Source of the DNA: Acinetobacter tianfuensis
GTDB lineage: Bacteria; Pseudomonadota; Gammaproteobacteria; Pseudomonadales; Moraxellaceae
Length of the DNA: 64,000 nt
Assembly (NCBI RefSeq): GCF_003611465.1
Contig: NZ_RAXV01000009.1
Coordinates: 1-64,000, forward strand
Direction of reading: 5' to 3'
The notes under the pieces were generated by a model. It made no database searches and had not been told where the DNA came from. It saw only the letters and a program-made list of their open reading frames with translations. Positions 1-6,847 of the stretch are shown here, in pieces. The position numbers were made by a program, and so were the translations under genes. Each line of letters begins with the position of its first letter. Position 1 is the first letter of the stretch.

Positions 1-58
1 GGGGAATTTTTCCAATGGCCGCTTCGCGCGCTGTAATGCCGTGGTGAAAATCAGTCAT
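1..58 (-). CDS. FI: Phage tail sheath protein FI (5' end only)
   Basis: Only the first 19 codons are inside the window; the gene runs off the left edge. They read MTDFHHGITAREAAIGKIP, which resembles the start of P2-type contractile tail sheath proteins (M-[ST]-D-[FY]-HHG). A GGAG ribosome site lies five bases upstream of the ATG. The position, directly after tail fibre gene H, is where P2-like phages begin the F operon (sheath, tube, tape measure). A palindrome shared with two other late-promoter sites lies 64 bases upstream. Identity rests on a short peptide plus gene order. Confidence 0.75.
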   Translation of the reverse strand, partial: MTDFHHGITAREAAIGKIP

Positions 59-99
59 GATGGCTCCATAAAACTTTTGATGCCATCATGTATTGTGTA

Positions 100-108
100 G
101 GGGGGGGG
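100..108. repeat. G9 homopolymer between tail fibre and sheath genes
   Basis: Nine consecutive G (C on the coding strand) lie in the 90-base gap between the H stop codon and the FI start, about 40 bases upstream of FI. Such tracts slip easily. It lies between the conserved palindrome and the FI ribosome site, so a length change would alter promoter or leader spacing. It may also be a read artefact. Confidence 0.6.
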
Positions 109-122
109 ATTCTATGAGCAAA

Positions 123-147
123 ATCCTGTTTAACGCTTAATTGGGAT
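123..147. promoter_or_regulatory. Late-operator palindrome, copy 1 (upstream of FI)
   Basis: Imperfect dyad beginning ATCCTGTTTA and ending TTGGGAT around an ACGCT centre. It matches copies at 3455-3479 and 9683-9707. Its left edge is 64 bases upstream of the FI start codon, at the place of the P2 F-operon late promoter. The right edge abuts the stop codon of H. I infer a binding site for an Ogr-like late activator; no promoter has been shown. Confidence 0.5.
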
Positions 148-148
148 T

Positions 149-1069
149 TTAGAAAAAACCAATAACCCTTAAATAAGCATCTACAGGCTCCTCAACACCA
201 CCGCTCCAGCGTCTGGTCAAAATTTGAACCTGTGATTCGGTTGTACCATCATAACCAACGGGCATACACTGTAAATACCATTCACTCGCTTCATCCCCCC
301 AAGGAACGGTTGCGATTACAGGTATTAGATAAGCTTCCGCACTAATGCGTTTAACAAGATTAATAGGTAAGTTTTTGAGTAAGTGAAAAAATTGAACATC
401 TGCATGTTCAGACAGATTAAAACCTTGTACTACCGGTTTATTCTTAAATAAAGTTATATCAATAATAGCTATGCGTGTAGAGTGATTATAGGTGATTGTA
501 TAATCTACACCTGTCATTGTTTCTAATTTAGATTTTTTTAATTCAAGATAACCGTTAATAGAGAGATTCTCAGAAATTTCTCCACCTTGTTTATTCAGTT
601 TTTTTTCTAATTGTTGATTTACCCATGCTTGAGTGGCGGTGTTGATATTTTCATCCACGGTTAAGTTAATGTTATTCGCTGGAGTACCTTTAATATCAAT
701 TATTAATGTTAATTGACCGCCCGCACCATCCTCTAAGACTGGTTTATATCCGCCATGGTAATTGCCAATATAAACCAATTGCCCAGTTTCATCAGTGAGA
801 CCGATTTCATGAATATTGAAACCGCCAACTGACGTTCCCAAAGTTGCTGTAACTCGAATAAAATCATCAATGATTTGGATATCTTGAATCGGGACACTGG
901 CTTTTTGATTCACCAATGTTGTGCGATCAATTCCCATAATAGGATCGTAGGGTACATTATTGGCATCACCAATCACAAGGTTTTGCAGTTGAATTGGGGA
1001 TTGATCATGTGCCTGAGCAATCTGGGTTGATCCATAATCCGTCAATGTTAAATAATATTTTGCAGCCAT
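149..1069 (-). CDS. H: Phage tail fibre protein H (short form)
   Basis: 306 residues. The N-terminal half (about 1-150) looks like the P2/Mu-type tail-fibre attachment region (DUF3751 family): it opens MAAKYYLTLTDYG and contains a FNIHEIGLTDETGQLVYIGN segment. The C-terminal half, after a short helical stretch (WVNQQLEKKLNKQ), is beta-rich and not recognised; it would carry the receptor-binding tip. P2 H is about twice as long, so this fibre is short. No fibre-assembly gene (G) follows; the next gene is the tail sheath. Last gene of the V-W-J-I-H run, 8 bases after I. The C-terminal half is AT-rich, consistent with swapping of host-range tips. Confidence 0.8.
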   Translation of the reverse strand: MAAKYYLTLTDYGSTQIAQAHDQSPIQLQNLVIGDANNVPYDPIMGIDRTTLVNQKASVPIQDIQIIDDFIRVTATLGTSVGGFNIHEIGLTDETGQLVYIGNYHGGYKPVLEDGAGGQLTLIIDIKGTPANNINLTVDENINTATQAWVNQQLEKKLNKQGGEISENLSINGYLELKKSKLETMTGVDYTITYNHSTRIAIIDITLFKNKPVVQGFNLSEHADVQFFHLLKNLPINLVKRISAEAYLIPVIATVPWGDEASEWYLQCMPVGYDGTTESQVQILTRRWSGGVEEPVDAYLRVIGFF

Positions 1070-1077
1070 GAGATTTC

Positions 1078-1602
1078 CTAAATAGTTTCTATATGGACAG
1101 TTTCACCAGAGATGCAAGCAGCTCCGATAAAAAAACTTCCTTCAGATTGAATTCGTGCTGATATTGAATAATTGTCCCGTGCAGATTTAGTTGCATCAAT
1201 TGCGGTTTGCACCTGCAGCAGCTGTTCAATTGAAAGCAGATGCTGTGTGCTGATCATGACGACAAATGTAAAGGGCTGCTGCGGTGGCTGTAACTCATGC
1301 CATGCCTTCAGCTGGAAATTGTCGACTACAGTGCTGAGCAGGCTGCTGATTGATGAGCGTGTTCCCCGCTGAGCATTGAAAGACTCACTTTCACGGATGG
1401 CATTGCGTTTTTCTGGCTCACTCCATTCGGGTTGCCAATATTCAACCCGGTGCTGCCATGCCAGCCAAGGCAAATGAGTAACAGGACAACGGTCAATACG
1501 ATGTAAATCGACAAAAGGCACTGGAAGGCTGGAAATCTTTTCACCAAGCTGCTCTATGTTTTTTTCAAGTTTGGTTGCGTTGGGAGGAAGCAGACTAGAC
1601 AT
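1078..1602 (-). CDS. I: Phage baseplate/tail protein I
   Basis: 174 residues, matching P2 gpI in length and place between J and H. It opens MSSLLPPNATKLEKNIEQ and carries the LPWLAWQHRVEYW segment typical of the tail protein I family, which forms the baseplate wedge with gpJ and links the fibre. The start overlaps the end of J by 8 bases, as expected for coupled translation. The family has no enzymatic activity. Confidence 0.88.
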   Translation of the reverse strand: MSSLLPPNATKLEKNIEQLGEKISSLPVPFVDLHRIDRCPVTHLPWLAWQHRVEYWQPEWSEPEKRNAIRESESFNAQRGTRSSISSLLSTVVDNFQLKAWHELQPPQQPFTFVVMISTQHLLSIEQLLQVQTAIDATKSARDNYSISARIQSEGSFFIGAACISGETVHIETI

Positions 1603-2494
1603 CGCGGAACTCTACAATACTGATGGTGATGCCAGTGCATTTTGAATAGCGATTTTTCGGCAGGATAATATCCGCTGGCGGGCTATTGAGAATGACATTC
1701 TGCACGCCGCCCTGGTGCAGCGCCCGAAATAATCCGCTGCGGGTCACGTCATAGCCCAATGAAGAAATTTTTTCGATATATTTGCTGGCATCAGCTTCGG
1801 CAGCTGCTTTGACTACTGCAGAGTCAGGGCCGGGGAATAGCACTAATGTCGCATTCAATACCCATTCTGCTGGCGTTGCTGCTTTGACATGCACATAGTC
1901 GGTCAGCGGCCGGCGCGTTTCAGAGTCTAAAGCCTGATCAACACTATTAAGTAAGTCTTGCGGAGCAATTTCATCAATATGGCTTTGCACCCAAATATTG
2001 ACATGGCCTTCTTCGGGATTTTCGACAGCAATATCCTTGACATGGCCATGCGCGCTTAAGCCCCAGAATTGATACGCGCCGGCAGAACCCGCCGCCATGC
2101 TTTCAGGCTGCAGATGCACGCGGCGGCGCAGATCCTCATCGGATTCCATGACCGCAGGAACAGGCGGGTTTGCATTCGGCTGGGCCGGAATAATGGTTTT
2201 GCGGTATACACTGCGGTTTGCGGCCAAATGATCTAAGTCGGCTTTCTCAGCATAAGCAAGCATCAGGGCTTTTGCCTTGGCGTTGATTTGGCCAGTTTTA
2301 ATCAGGAAGCGGTAGGCAAAGGTCTGCAGCAGTTTGACCAGCGGTTCACTTTCAAACTGAAGGGCCTCTTCAAGTTCAGGGTCTCTTGAAATGAGATCCT
2401 GCTTGCACGCTGAAAGTTCCGCTTCAAAGTCCAATGTTTCCAGCACATCAGGAAAAGGCAGTGATGACAGATCCACTCGGTTTGCAATGCTCAT
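1595..2494 (-). CDS. J: Baseplate assembly protein J
   Basis: 299 residues, the usual length for P2 gpJ. Baseplate J-like family: an N-terminal region with LPFPDVLETLDFE, a middle DEDLRRRVHLQPE segment and the AGSAGAYQFWGLSAH motif conserved in gpJ proteins. It forms the outer baseplate of the contractile tail with gpW and gpI. Its ATG overlaps the W stop codon (ATGA) and its 3' end overlaps I. Ordinary P2-like late gene. Confidence 0.9.
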   Translation of the reverse strand: MSIANRVDLSSLPFPDVLETLDFEAELSACKQDLISRDPELEEALQFESEPLVKLLQTFAYRFLIKTGQINAKAKALMLAYAEKADLDHLAANRSVYRKTIIPAQPNANPPVPAVMESDEDLRRRVHLQPESMAAGSAGAYQFWGLSAHGHVKDIAVENPEEGHVNIWVQSHIDEIAPQDLLNSVDQALDSETRRPLTDYVHVKAATPAEWVLNATLVLFPGPDSAVVKAAAEADASKYIEKISSLGYDVTRSGLFRALHQGGVQNVILNSPPADIILPKNRYSKCTGITISIVEFRDV

Positions 2495-2856
2495 GCTGCT
2501 GCTCCAATCGTATAGTTTTGCTTAAAAGACTTTTCTTGGCTGTATTGCAAATAAGTGCCGATCAATGTGATATCCCATGCATTTGCGTTGCCGGTGCTGC
2601 TGACCTGAACCTGCTGGATCTTGATGCGCGGTTCAAAACGGATGATGGCTGTTGCGGAGGCGTTCATAATTTTCAGCCTGGTAATATCGTTGCCGGGCTG
2701 GTCAATGAGCGCCAGCACTAAAGAGCCGTACTTTCTACGGCATAAACGTGTGCCGATTAATGTGCTCAGCAGGTCATGCAATGACTGCTTCAAGTGCTCC
2801 GGCAGTCCATTATCTGAAATGCTGCGCCCTGTGTGGCGCGACATGCCTTTAATCAT
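2491..2856 (-). CDS. W: Baseplate assembly protein W
   Basis: 121 residues from the ATG at 2856, which has GGAG six bases upstream. A longer frame reaches 2901 but would overlap V by more than 50 bases, so the internal start is preferred. It resembles the GPW/gp25 lysozyme-like baseplate wedge family: it opens MIKGMSRHTGRSISD and contains LLSTLIGTRLCRRKYGS, matching the typical T-x-G-xR-x-M/R-x-xYGS core. The protein is structural rather than lytic in this family. It overlaps V by 8 bases and J by 4. Confidence 0.88.
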   Translation of the reverse strand: MIKGMSRHTGRSISDNGLPEHLKQSLHDLLSTLIGTRLCRRKYGSLVLALIDQPGNDITRLKIMNASATAIIRFEPRIKIQQVQVSSTGNANAWDITLIGTYLQYSQEKSFKQNYTIGAAA

Positions 2857-3391
2857 TTGTGTCTCCAGTCGGCAGGGGGGCGGCCGTTTGTCCTGGTCCA
2901 TTCATGACATTTGGGTGAAGGTGTTTTACAAGGCTGATTTCTTTTGCTGTGACATCTTCATCGGATGAAATGGTTTCTTCAGCATGCACGGTGCCTTTGA
3001 AAATAGTTTCAGGGACATCAAATGTGCATTTTTTCAACTTGAATAAGGCTTCGCCGGACAGAATATTGACGCTGAAGGCATGCTCGCCCAGCTGCACAAA
3101 AACTTCATTCGGATCGGTGCTAGGCGGTGGAAATGCTTCTGAAAAAATGCTGACTTGAGGAATTGCGCTGGTAAGCTCACCGCCTTGCGCTGCAACTGAA
3201 AATTGTTCTCCCAGCGATGGGCACCGCCAGATTGTGACGGCACCTGCAGCCATCGCTGGGATGGGAATCCAATCCGTTTCATTTTCATCAATTTGAAGGC
3301 GCATTTTCCATGCTGAAGCATCCACAGCAATGACAGTGCCGATGCTGGCCAGATTTTGAAATTGTCTTAAAATTTGATTATTCATGCTCAT
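2849..3391 (-). CDS. V: Baseplate assembly / tail spike protein V
   Basis: 180 residues, close to P2 gpV (about 211). It has the P2 gpV fold order: an N-terminal OB-like part (IGTVIAVDASAWKMRLQI, then TDWIPIPAMAAGAVTIWRCP and GEQFSVAAQGGE) and a C-terminal beta-helix spike ending in a His-containing tip (EISLVKHLHPNVMNGPGQT). This is the membrane-piercing spike of the contractile tail. First gene of the V-W-J-I-H operon; upstream lie a perfect 13-bp hairpin (3400-3431) and palindrome copy 2. ATGs at 3391 and 3385 are both possible starts. Confidence 0.9.
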   Translation of the reverse strand: MSMNNQILRQFQNLASIGTVIAVDASAWKMRLQIDENETDWIPIPAMAAGAVTIWRCPSLGEQFSVAAQGGELTSAIPQVSIFSEAFPPPSTDPNEVFVQLGEHAFSVNILSGEALFKLKKCTFDVPETIFKGTVHAEETISSDEDVTAKEISLVKHLHPNVMNGPGQTAAPLPTGDTND

Positions 3392-3399
3392 ATAAACGT

Positions 3400-3431
3400 A
3401 AATTGCCCATGAATGAAATCATGGGCAATTT
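3400..3431. repeat. Perfect 13-bp inverted repeat upstream of V
   Basis: AAATTGCCCATGA, a six-base loop, then TCATGGGCAATTT, with no mismatch. It lies 8 bases before the V start codon, in what would be the 5' leader, and is not followed by a T run in the direction of transcription, so it is not a standard terminator. It could end the incoming S-com-dam transcript less efficiently, stabilise the V transcript, or hide its ribosome site. Confidence 0.8.
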
Positions 3432-3454
3432 AGTTCTAAAGTACGAGGAGCGGT

Positions 3455-3479
3455 ATCCTGTTTAACGCTTAATCAGGAA
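3455..3479. promoter_or_regulatory. Late-operator palindrome, copy 2 (upstream of V)
   Basis: Reads ATCCTGTTTA-ACGCT-TAATCAGGAA: arms ATCCTG and CAGGA with an inner TTA/TAA dyad. It lies 63 bases upstream of the V start codon, almost the same distance as copy 1 from FI (64). It contains the stop codon of the methyltransferase gene, so the cargo genes end exactly at the operator. Confidence 0.55.
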
Positions 3480-4308
3480 TTTCAAAATTAGTGATAATGA
3501 TCTCTTTTCCATTATTTTCACTTTCAGATTTTGCATTGAGAGACCAGCGGATCTGCCTGGTCGTAAAATAAAAATCTGCAAAAATTTCTCTGACCTCAGG
3601 TACATCATTCAGGCTCAAAATAAACTTGCCCTTAATGTCTTTGAGCAAATCACGCAATTTTAAGAAATCATCACGGCTAAAAATGTCTTTGCCATAATAC
3701 TTTTCACAATTGTAATATGGCGGATCTAAATAAAATAAAGTTTCGGGGCGATCCATTCTTTGAATTAAAACGTCATAGTTCCGGTTTTCAATATTCACTT
3801 TCTGCAGGCGCTGATGAATTTTTGATAAAACTGTTTTTAAATCATCTCCCAATTTTAAATGTGGTTGACGTTCCACATGCGAGAAATAGTTTGGTTCTGC
3901 AATTTTTGCTCCGAAGCATGTGCGAAGCAAATAGTAGAAGCGCGCTGCGCGTTGAATATCTGTTAAAGATTTGCTGCATTCAGCTTTCAAACGCTCAAAT
4001 TCATCGCGGCTCAATAGTTGTGTTTCAAATTCTTTTTCCAAGGCATCAGGATGATATTTGAAGACACGGTATAAATTGATTAAATCTCCGTTTACATCAT
4101 TAATTGTTTCAAGTATTGAAGGGGATTTTTTAAAAAGCACCCATCCTGCACCGCCGAACACTTCACAGTAATGCTTATGTTCCGGCATCATCTCGATGAT
4201 AGTTCTGGCCAGTTGTGACTTACCGCCCAGCCAGCCCGAAAATGAGCGGCCTGAAGCGTTGTAGCTTGGTTTTGAAAGTTCTTGGTTTGGGTTAGTTGTC
4301 GGGGACAT
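3469..4308 (-). CDS. dam: Dam-type DNA N6-adenine methyltransferase (prophage cargo)
   Basis: 279 residues. Class alpha (D12/Dam) adenine methyltransferase: SAM-binding motif I in GWLGGKSQLARTI and EVFGGAGWVLF, and catalytic motif IV as FYLDPPYYNCE. It probably methylates an adenine in a short palindrome, protecting phage DNA from host restriction or altering expression. ATG with GGAG seven bases upstream. A small stem-loop and a Com-like gene lie immediately upstream, recalling the com-mom arrangement of phage Mu. Not part of the P2 core; inserted between S and V. Confidence 0.9.
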   Translation of the reverse strand: MSPTTNPNQELSKPSYNASGRSFSGWLGGKSQLARTIIEMMPEHKHYCEVFGGAGWVLFKKSPSILETINDVNGDLINLYRVFKYHPDALEKEFETQLLSRDEFERLKAECSKSLTDIQRAARFYYLLRTCFGAKIAEPNYFSHVERQPHLKLGDDLKTVLSKIHQRLQKVNIENRNYDVLIQRMDRPETLFYLDPPYYNCEKYYGKDIFSRDDFLKLRDLLKDIKGKFILSLNDVPEVREIFADFYFTTRQIRWSLNAKSESENNGKEIIITNFEIPD

Positions 4309-4319
4309 AAGTCATCTCC

Positions 4320-4343
4320 GTTGGTAGCTCTAGGCTATCTAAC
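4320..4343 (-). promoter_or_regulatory. Candidate Com-responsive stem-loop before dam
   Basis: On the coding strand a TAGC/GCTA stem with a CTAGA loop, extended by GTT/AAC across an internal bulge, ends directly at the GGAG site of dam. A 9-bp repeat GCTCTAGGC lies at 4327-4335 and 4349-4357, the second over the com stop codon. In Mu, Com opens an inhibitory hairpin over the mom ribosome site; this could be the equivalent target. The pairing is weak and inferred by eye. Confidence 0.35.
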
Positions 4344-4351
4344 CTGACGCT

Positions 4352-4465
4352 CTAGGCGTTCCAATGATTGACCACTCGGCAGCGAGGGCATTTTATTTCA
4401 ATTTTTACTGTAATTTTTTCAATGCGGCACAGTAACTTTCCGCATTTGCATCTAAGCTCGATCAT
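4352..4465 (-). CDS. com: Com-like zinc-finger protein, 37 residues
   Basis: Short gene found by reading the gap between S and dam. It begins MIELRCKCGKLLCRIEK and continues with IEIKCPRCRVVNHWNA, closely resembling the Mu Com family, which binds RNA and activates translation of the downstream DNA-modification gene. The second zinc pair is CPRC; the first is Cys-Lys-Cys (C6, C8), one residue shorter than the usual CxxC, with C13 nearby as an alternative ligand. The ATG overlaps the S stop (ATGA), so translation is probably coupled to S. It ends 43 bases before dam. Confidence 0.85.
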   Translation of the reverse strand: MIELRCKCGKLLCRIEKITVKIEIKCPRCRVVNHWNA

Positions 4466-4899
4466 ATTAATAGGAACTTTTGTACTTCTGATTGAATCCA
4501 ATTTTCATCATCTTTACTGAAACCCACCAACTCTCGAATCGGATATTGAGTGGGTTTTGCATATCGATTAGGCTTAATATTTTTACCCTCTTGGTGAACT
4601 CTTGCCACAACGGCTGTACGCCCGCCAAAACCAACAGCAGCATGATCAGATGAATATTCTGTTTTAAGTTGCTTTCCAATATTTTGAAACAGCGCACCTT
4701 GACGTTTAATCCGACCGATCTGATTGCGCTTGCGTGGAATAAATCGATAGCCATCAGGATCACGCTGCTGCTTGATTCGATCACGATGCCGAACTCTTAA
4801 ACCTTGAACCAGTCTACGCATTAACTCTCGTCGTTGTCCTGGTTCTAAACGCAGGGCAATTTGGTCAAGCCAATGGTTTAAGCCAACGATCGCATCCAC
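4462..4899 (-). CDS. S: Phage virion morphogenesis / tail completion protein S
   Basis: 145 residues, matching P2 gpS (about 150). It carries the virion morphogenesis family features: a basic N-terminal helical part (GQRRELMRRLVQGLRVRHRDRI), then the P-D-G-x-x-F/Y-x-PRK segment (DPDGYRFIPRKRN). It acts with R in completing the tail end that joins the head. The start is GTG at 4899, directly after the R stop codon. The stop overlaps the com ATG. Confidence 0.88.
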   Translation of the reverse strand: MDAIVGLNHWLDQIALRLEPGQRRELMRRLVQGLRVRHRDRIKQQRDPDGYRFIPRKRNQIGRIKRQGALFQNIGKQLKTEYSSDHAAVGFGGRTAVVARVHQEGKNIKPNRYAKPTQYPIRELVGFSKDDENWIQSEVQKFLLI

Positions 4900-5295
4900 T
4901 TATTCAGTTCCTACTGGGACAAATTTATCATGGGCATCACTCCAGACCATCTCAGGGCAAATATGGTACCCATTTTCACCCGAAACAATTTTGTCTCGTT
5001 GTGGGAAGTCAATTTCAAGGTCAAAGGTATTGGTATCAATAATTTCACTGCTAAACGAAATTTGAATGTCCTTTTTGGCCGCATCCAAATGCAGATATTT
5101 AGACTGGAGCCAATGACGCACTAACATCAGGACTTGAACTGGATCACCGCGATAATCCAATAATAAAATCCGTACTGTATATTCCAAATAGCCTTGAGCT
5201 TGGTTGCCATTTACGATGAGTAAATGGCATTTGTCTTGGCTCATTTCAGGCAATTTTTCTGCAAGAAATGATTTCAATGGGATGAGGGCTTTCAT
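4900..5295 (-). CDS. R: Phage tail completion protein R
   Basis: 131 residues between endolysin and S, the P2 position of gpR. It starts MKALIPLKSFLAEKLPEM and contains LEYTVRILLLDYRGDPVQV, in line with the P2 gpR tail family that caps the tail tube at the head-proximal end. It begins 3 bases after the endolysin stop and abuts S. No LysB/LysC-like spanin gene separates it from the endolysin, unlike P2. Confidence 0.82.
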   Translation of the reverse strand: MKALIPLKSFLAEKLPEMSQDKCHLLIVNGNQAQGYLEYTVRILLLDYRGDPVQVLMLVRHWLQSKYLHLDAAKKDIQISFSSEIIDTNTFDLEIDFPQRDKIVSGENGYHICPEMVWSDAHDKFVPVGTE

Positions 5296-5298
5296 ACC

Positions 5299-5820
5299 TT
5301 AATTATCCAAGGCCGCATAATTGAGCTGATCAGCGGTGCGATTTGTCCAGCCTTTGCCATAGCGTTGCCAAGTGCTCAAACTGGTGTAGTGCTTGAGTTT
5401 TGCAGCATTGAATTTCATCAAAACATCATTCAGGTCTACTTTTTTAATGGCTTTAATGGTCATCGGACCAATGATCCCATCTTCGGCCACATTGACCGCT
5501 TTTTGCAGTTTACGCTTGGCCGTTCCCATGCCTGCATTCACTGCAAAGTCCCAAACCTGAAACACAATTGCAGAATGAAGGTCATCGGCATTAATCCGAT
5601 CCCACCAATCACGCTTATAAATGGCTTTGGCCTGATCTAGGGTTAAGTTTCGGATATCTAGATCAGGATAAGTCATGGCTGAAATGCCGTACTTAGTCCC
5701 TTTACATTGGCCTTTACCAACCACACCCGTTGTCCAGTTACCGCGATCTTTGGGATCTTCAGTAAAATTACCTTCATGGCCAATCAAGCGATCGAATGCT
5801 GTTTCAAAAGTAAGACTCAT
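5299..5820 (-). CDS. Endolysin, GH108 N-acetylmuramidase (K position)
   Basis: 173 residues. Glycoside hydrolase family 108: an N-terminal catalytic region with LIGHEGNF, where E16 is the likely acid, then GTKYGISAMTYP, and a C-terminal peptidoglycan-binding part of the PG_binding_3 type (VNVAEDGIIGPMTIKAI). It cuts murein glycan strands at the end of infection. No signal peptide, so it needs the holin encoded 12 bases upstream. It replaces the endolysin of P2 at the same locus. ATG supported by an upstream GGATCTCA-type site. Confidence 0.9.
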   Translation of the reverse strand: MSLTFETAFDRLIGHEGNFTEDPKDRGNWTTGVVGKGQCKGTKYGISAMTYPDLDIRNLTLDQAKAIYKRDWWDRINADDLHSAIVFQVWDFAVNAGMGTAKRKLQKAVNVAEDGIIGPMTIKAIKKVDLNDVLMKFNAAKLKHYTSLSTWQRYGKGWTNRTADQLNYAALDN

Positions 5821-5832
5821 ATTTTGAGATCC

Positions 5833-6204
5833 TTATTTGAACAGTGCTGAAAAAGCAGCTTTCACTTCAGCGATAATTTCACTGACAGTTTTGCCTTTCC
5901 ACAACTGTAAAGATTGATACCAAATGCCGATCATCAACATGCCAAATACAGCAAAAATCAGCATGACAAAGCCTTGCGACATCAGCGAGTAAGAGGTGAG
6001 TTGGTAATATTCAATAAACGCAGAGCCACCATACAAACTAATGGCCACACTGATGGTGAATTTTAAAATCACGCCTACGGTGATCTTAATTCGACCTTCT
6101 GTATCGATGTCCCCACTTAAAATCAGTGCCAAAATTGCACCTAAAATGGCAGCAGCAATTTTTAATAACCACGGTAATCCTTTAATTGAAATCGGATCAT
6201 TCAT
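5833..6204 (-). CDS. Putative holin
   Basis: 123 residues from the ATG at 6204, which has a GGGGAAG ribosome site; an in-frame start at 6240 lacks one. Three hydrophobic segments are visible, about residues 14-30 (LLKIAAAILGAILALIL), 42-60 and 78-98, followed by a charged helical tail. Size, location between X and the endolysin and topology fit a phage holin, which makes the inner-membrane lesion that releases endolysin. Sequence family not recognised with certainty; function inferred from place. Confidence 0.65.
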   Translation of the reverse strand: MNDPISIKGLPWLLKIAAAILGAILALILSGDIDTEGRIKITVGVILKFTISVAISLYGGSAFIEYYQLTSYSLMSQGFVMLIFAVFGMLMIGIWYQSLQLWKGKTVSEIIAEVKAAFSALFK

Positions 6205-6243
6205 TGACTTCCCCTTCGGGGCTGTTATGCGCTCTAACATAAC

Positions 6244-6447
6244 TTAATCCCATAATTTAAGTGTTTGGGTGGTAGATGTTGTTATCGCTTCAGGCAAAAC
6301 CACAGCTTGGTGCTCAACTAAAATGACGCTTTCAAGTGCGGGATTTAATTCAATCAAGTCTGCTAAAACCTGAACCGGGTTATTCGGAAAATAACGGGCA
6401 GCAATCGAATCAAGCGTGTCCCCTTGGACGGCAGAAACGGTAGTCAT
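6244..6447 (-). CDS. X: Tail protein X
   Basis: 67 residues, the length of P2 gpX. LysM-like tail protein X: AVQGDTLDSIAARYFPN near the N-terminus, NPAL in the middle and VVLPE near the end, as in the family. It is a small tail structural protein. ATG overlaps the L stop codon by 4 bases, so the two are translationally coupled. Confidence 0.9.
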   Translation of the reverse strand: MTTVSAVQGDTLDSIAARYFPNNPVQVLADLIELNPALESVILVEHQAVVLPEAITTSTTQTLKLWD

Positions 6448-6842
6448 ACCAGTTTGACCCGATTGCGTTTTTTATTGGTTAAGTCTGCGATCGTGTGGTT
6501 GACCACTCGCCGCAATGACTGCATTTTTGCTTGCTGGTTTTCACCGCGTGATTGACCTGTCGTTGTGGTATCAAAATCCAAATTATCTTCGCAAATCAGT
6601 GCTGCAGCCTCATAGCAAACAGCACGTTTGTATTTGCGGATCTGCGCTTCAGTCTGAATTCTTAGCAACAGGACTTGATCGTTGATCGTGTCCATTGCCA
6701 GTGTGATTTTTTCAGTAAGCAGATCCTGACCTTTGGACTTGTCTAAACGAACCGTTCCGAGCAAGTCTTTGATGCTGACGTTTGGACGGTCAGCTTCAGG
6801 GTTCTGCACCACCTGTTCAGAAACGGGTTCATTTAGCAGCAT
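6444..6842 (-). CDS. L: Head completion/stabilisation protein L
   Basis: 132 residues between M and X. It fits the P2 gpL head-completion family: a YKRAVCYEAAALICEDN segment and the C-terminal RVVNHTIADLTNKKRNRVKLV, comparable with the R-x-x-x-x-AI-ADL-x-x-x-xR end of gpL. It closes the packaged head before tail joining. Somewhat shorter than P2 gpL (169). Five bases after M; overlaps X. Confidence 0.85.
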   Translation of the reverse strand: MLLNEPVSEQVVQNPEADRPNVSIKDLLGTVRLDKSKGQDLLTEKITLAMDTINDQVLLLRIQTEAQIRKYKRAVCYEAAALICEDNLDFDTTTTGQSRGENQQAKMQSLRRVVNHTIADLTNKKRNRVKLV

Positions 6843-6847
6843 GATCC

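Noticed and set aside
2857-2901. Longer version of baseplate gene W
   Set aside because: It would overlap V by 53 bases; the ATG at 2856 has a good GGAG site and matches the family length.
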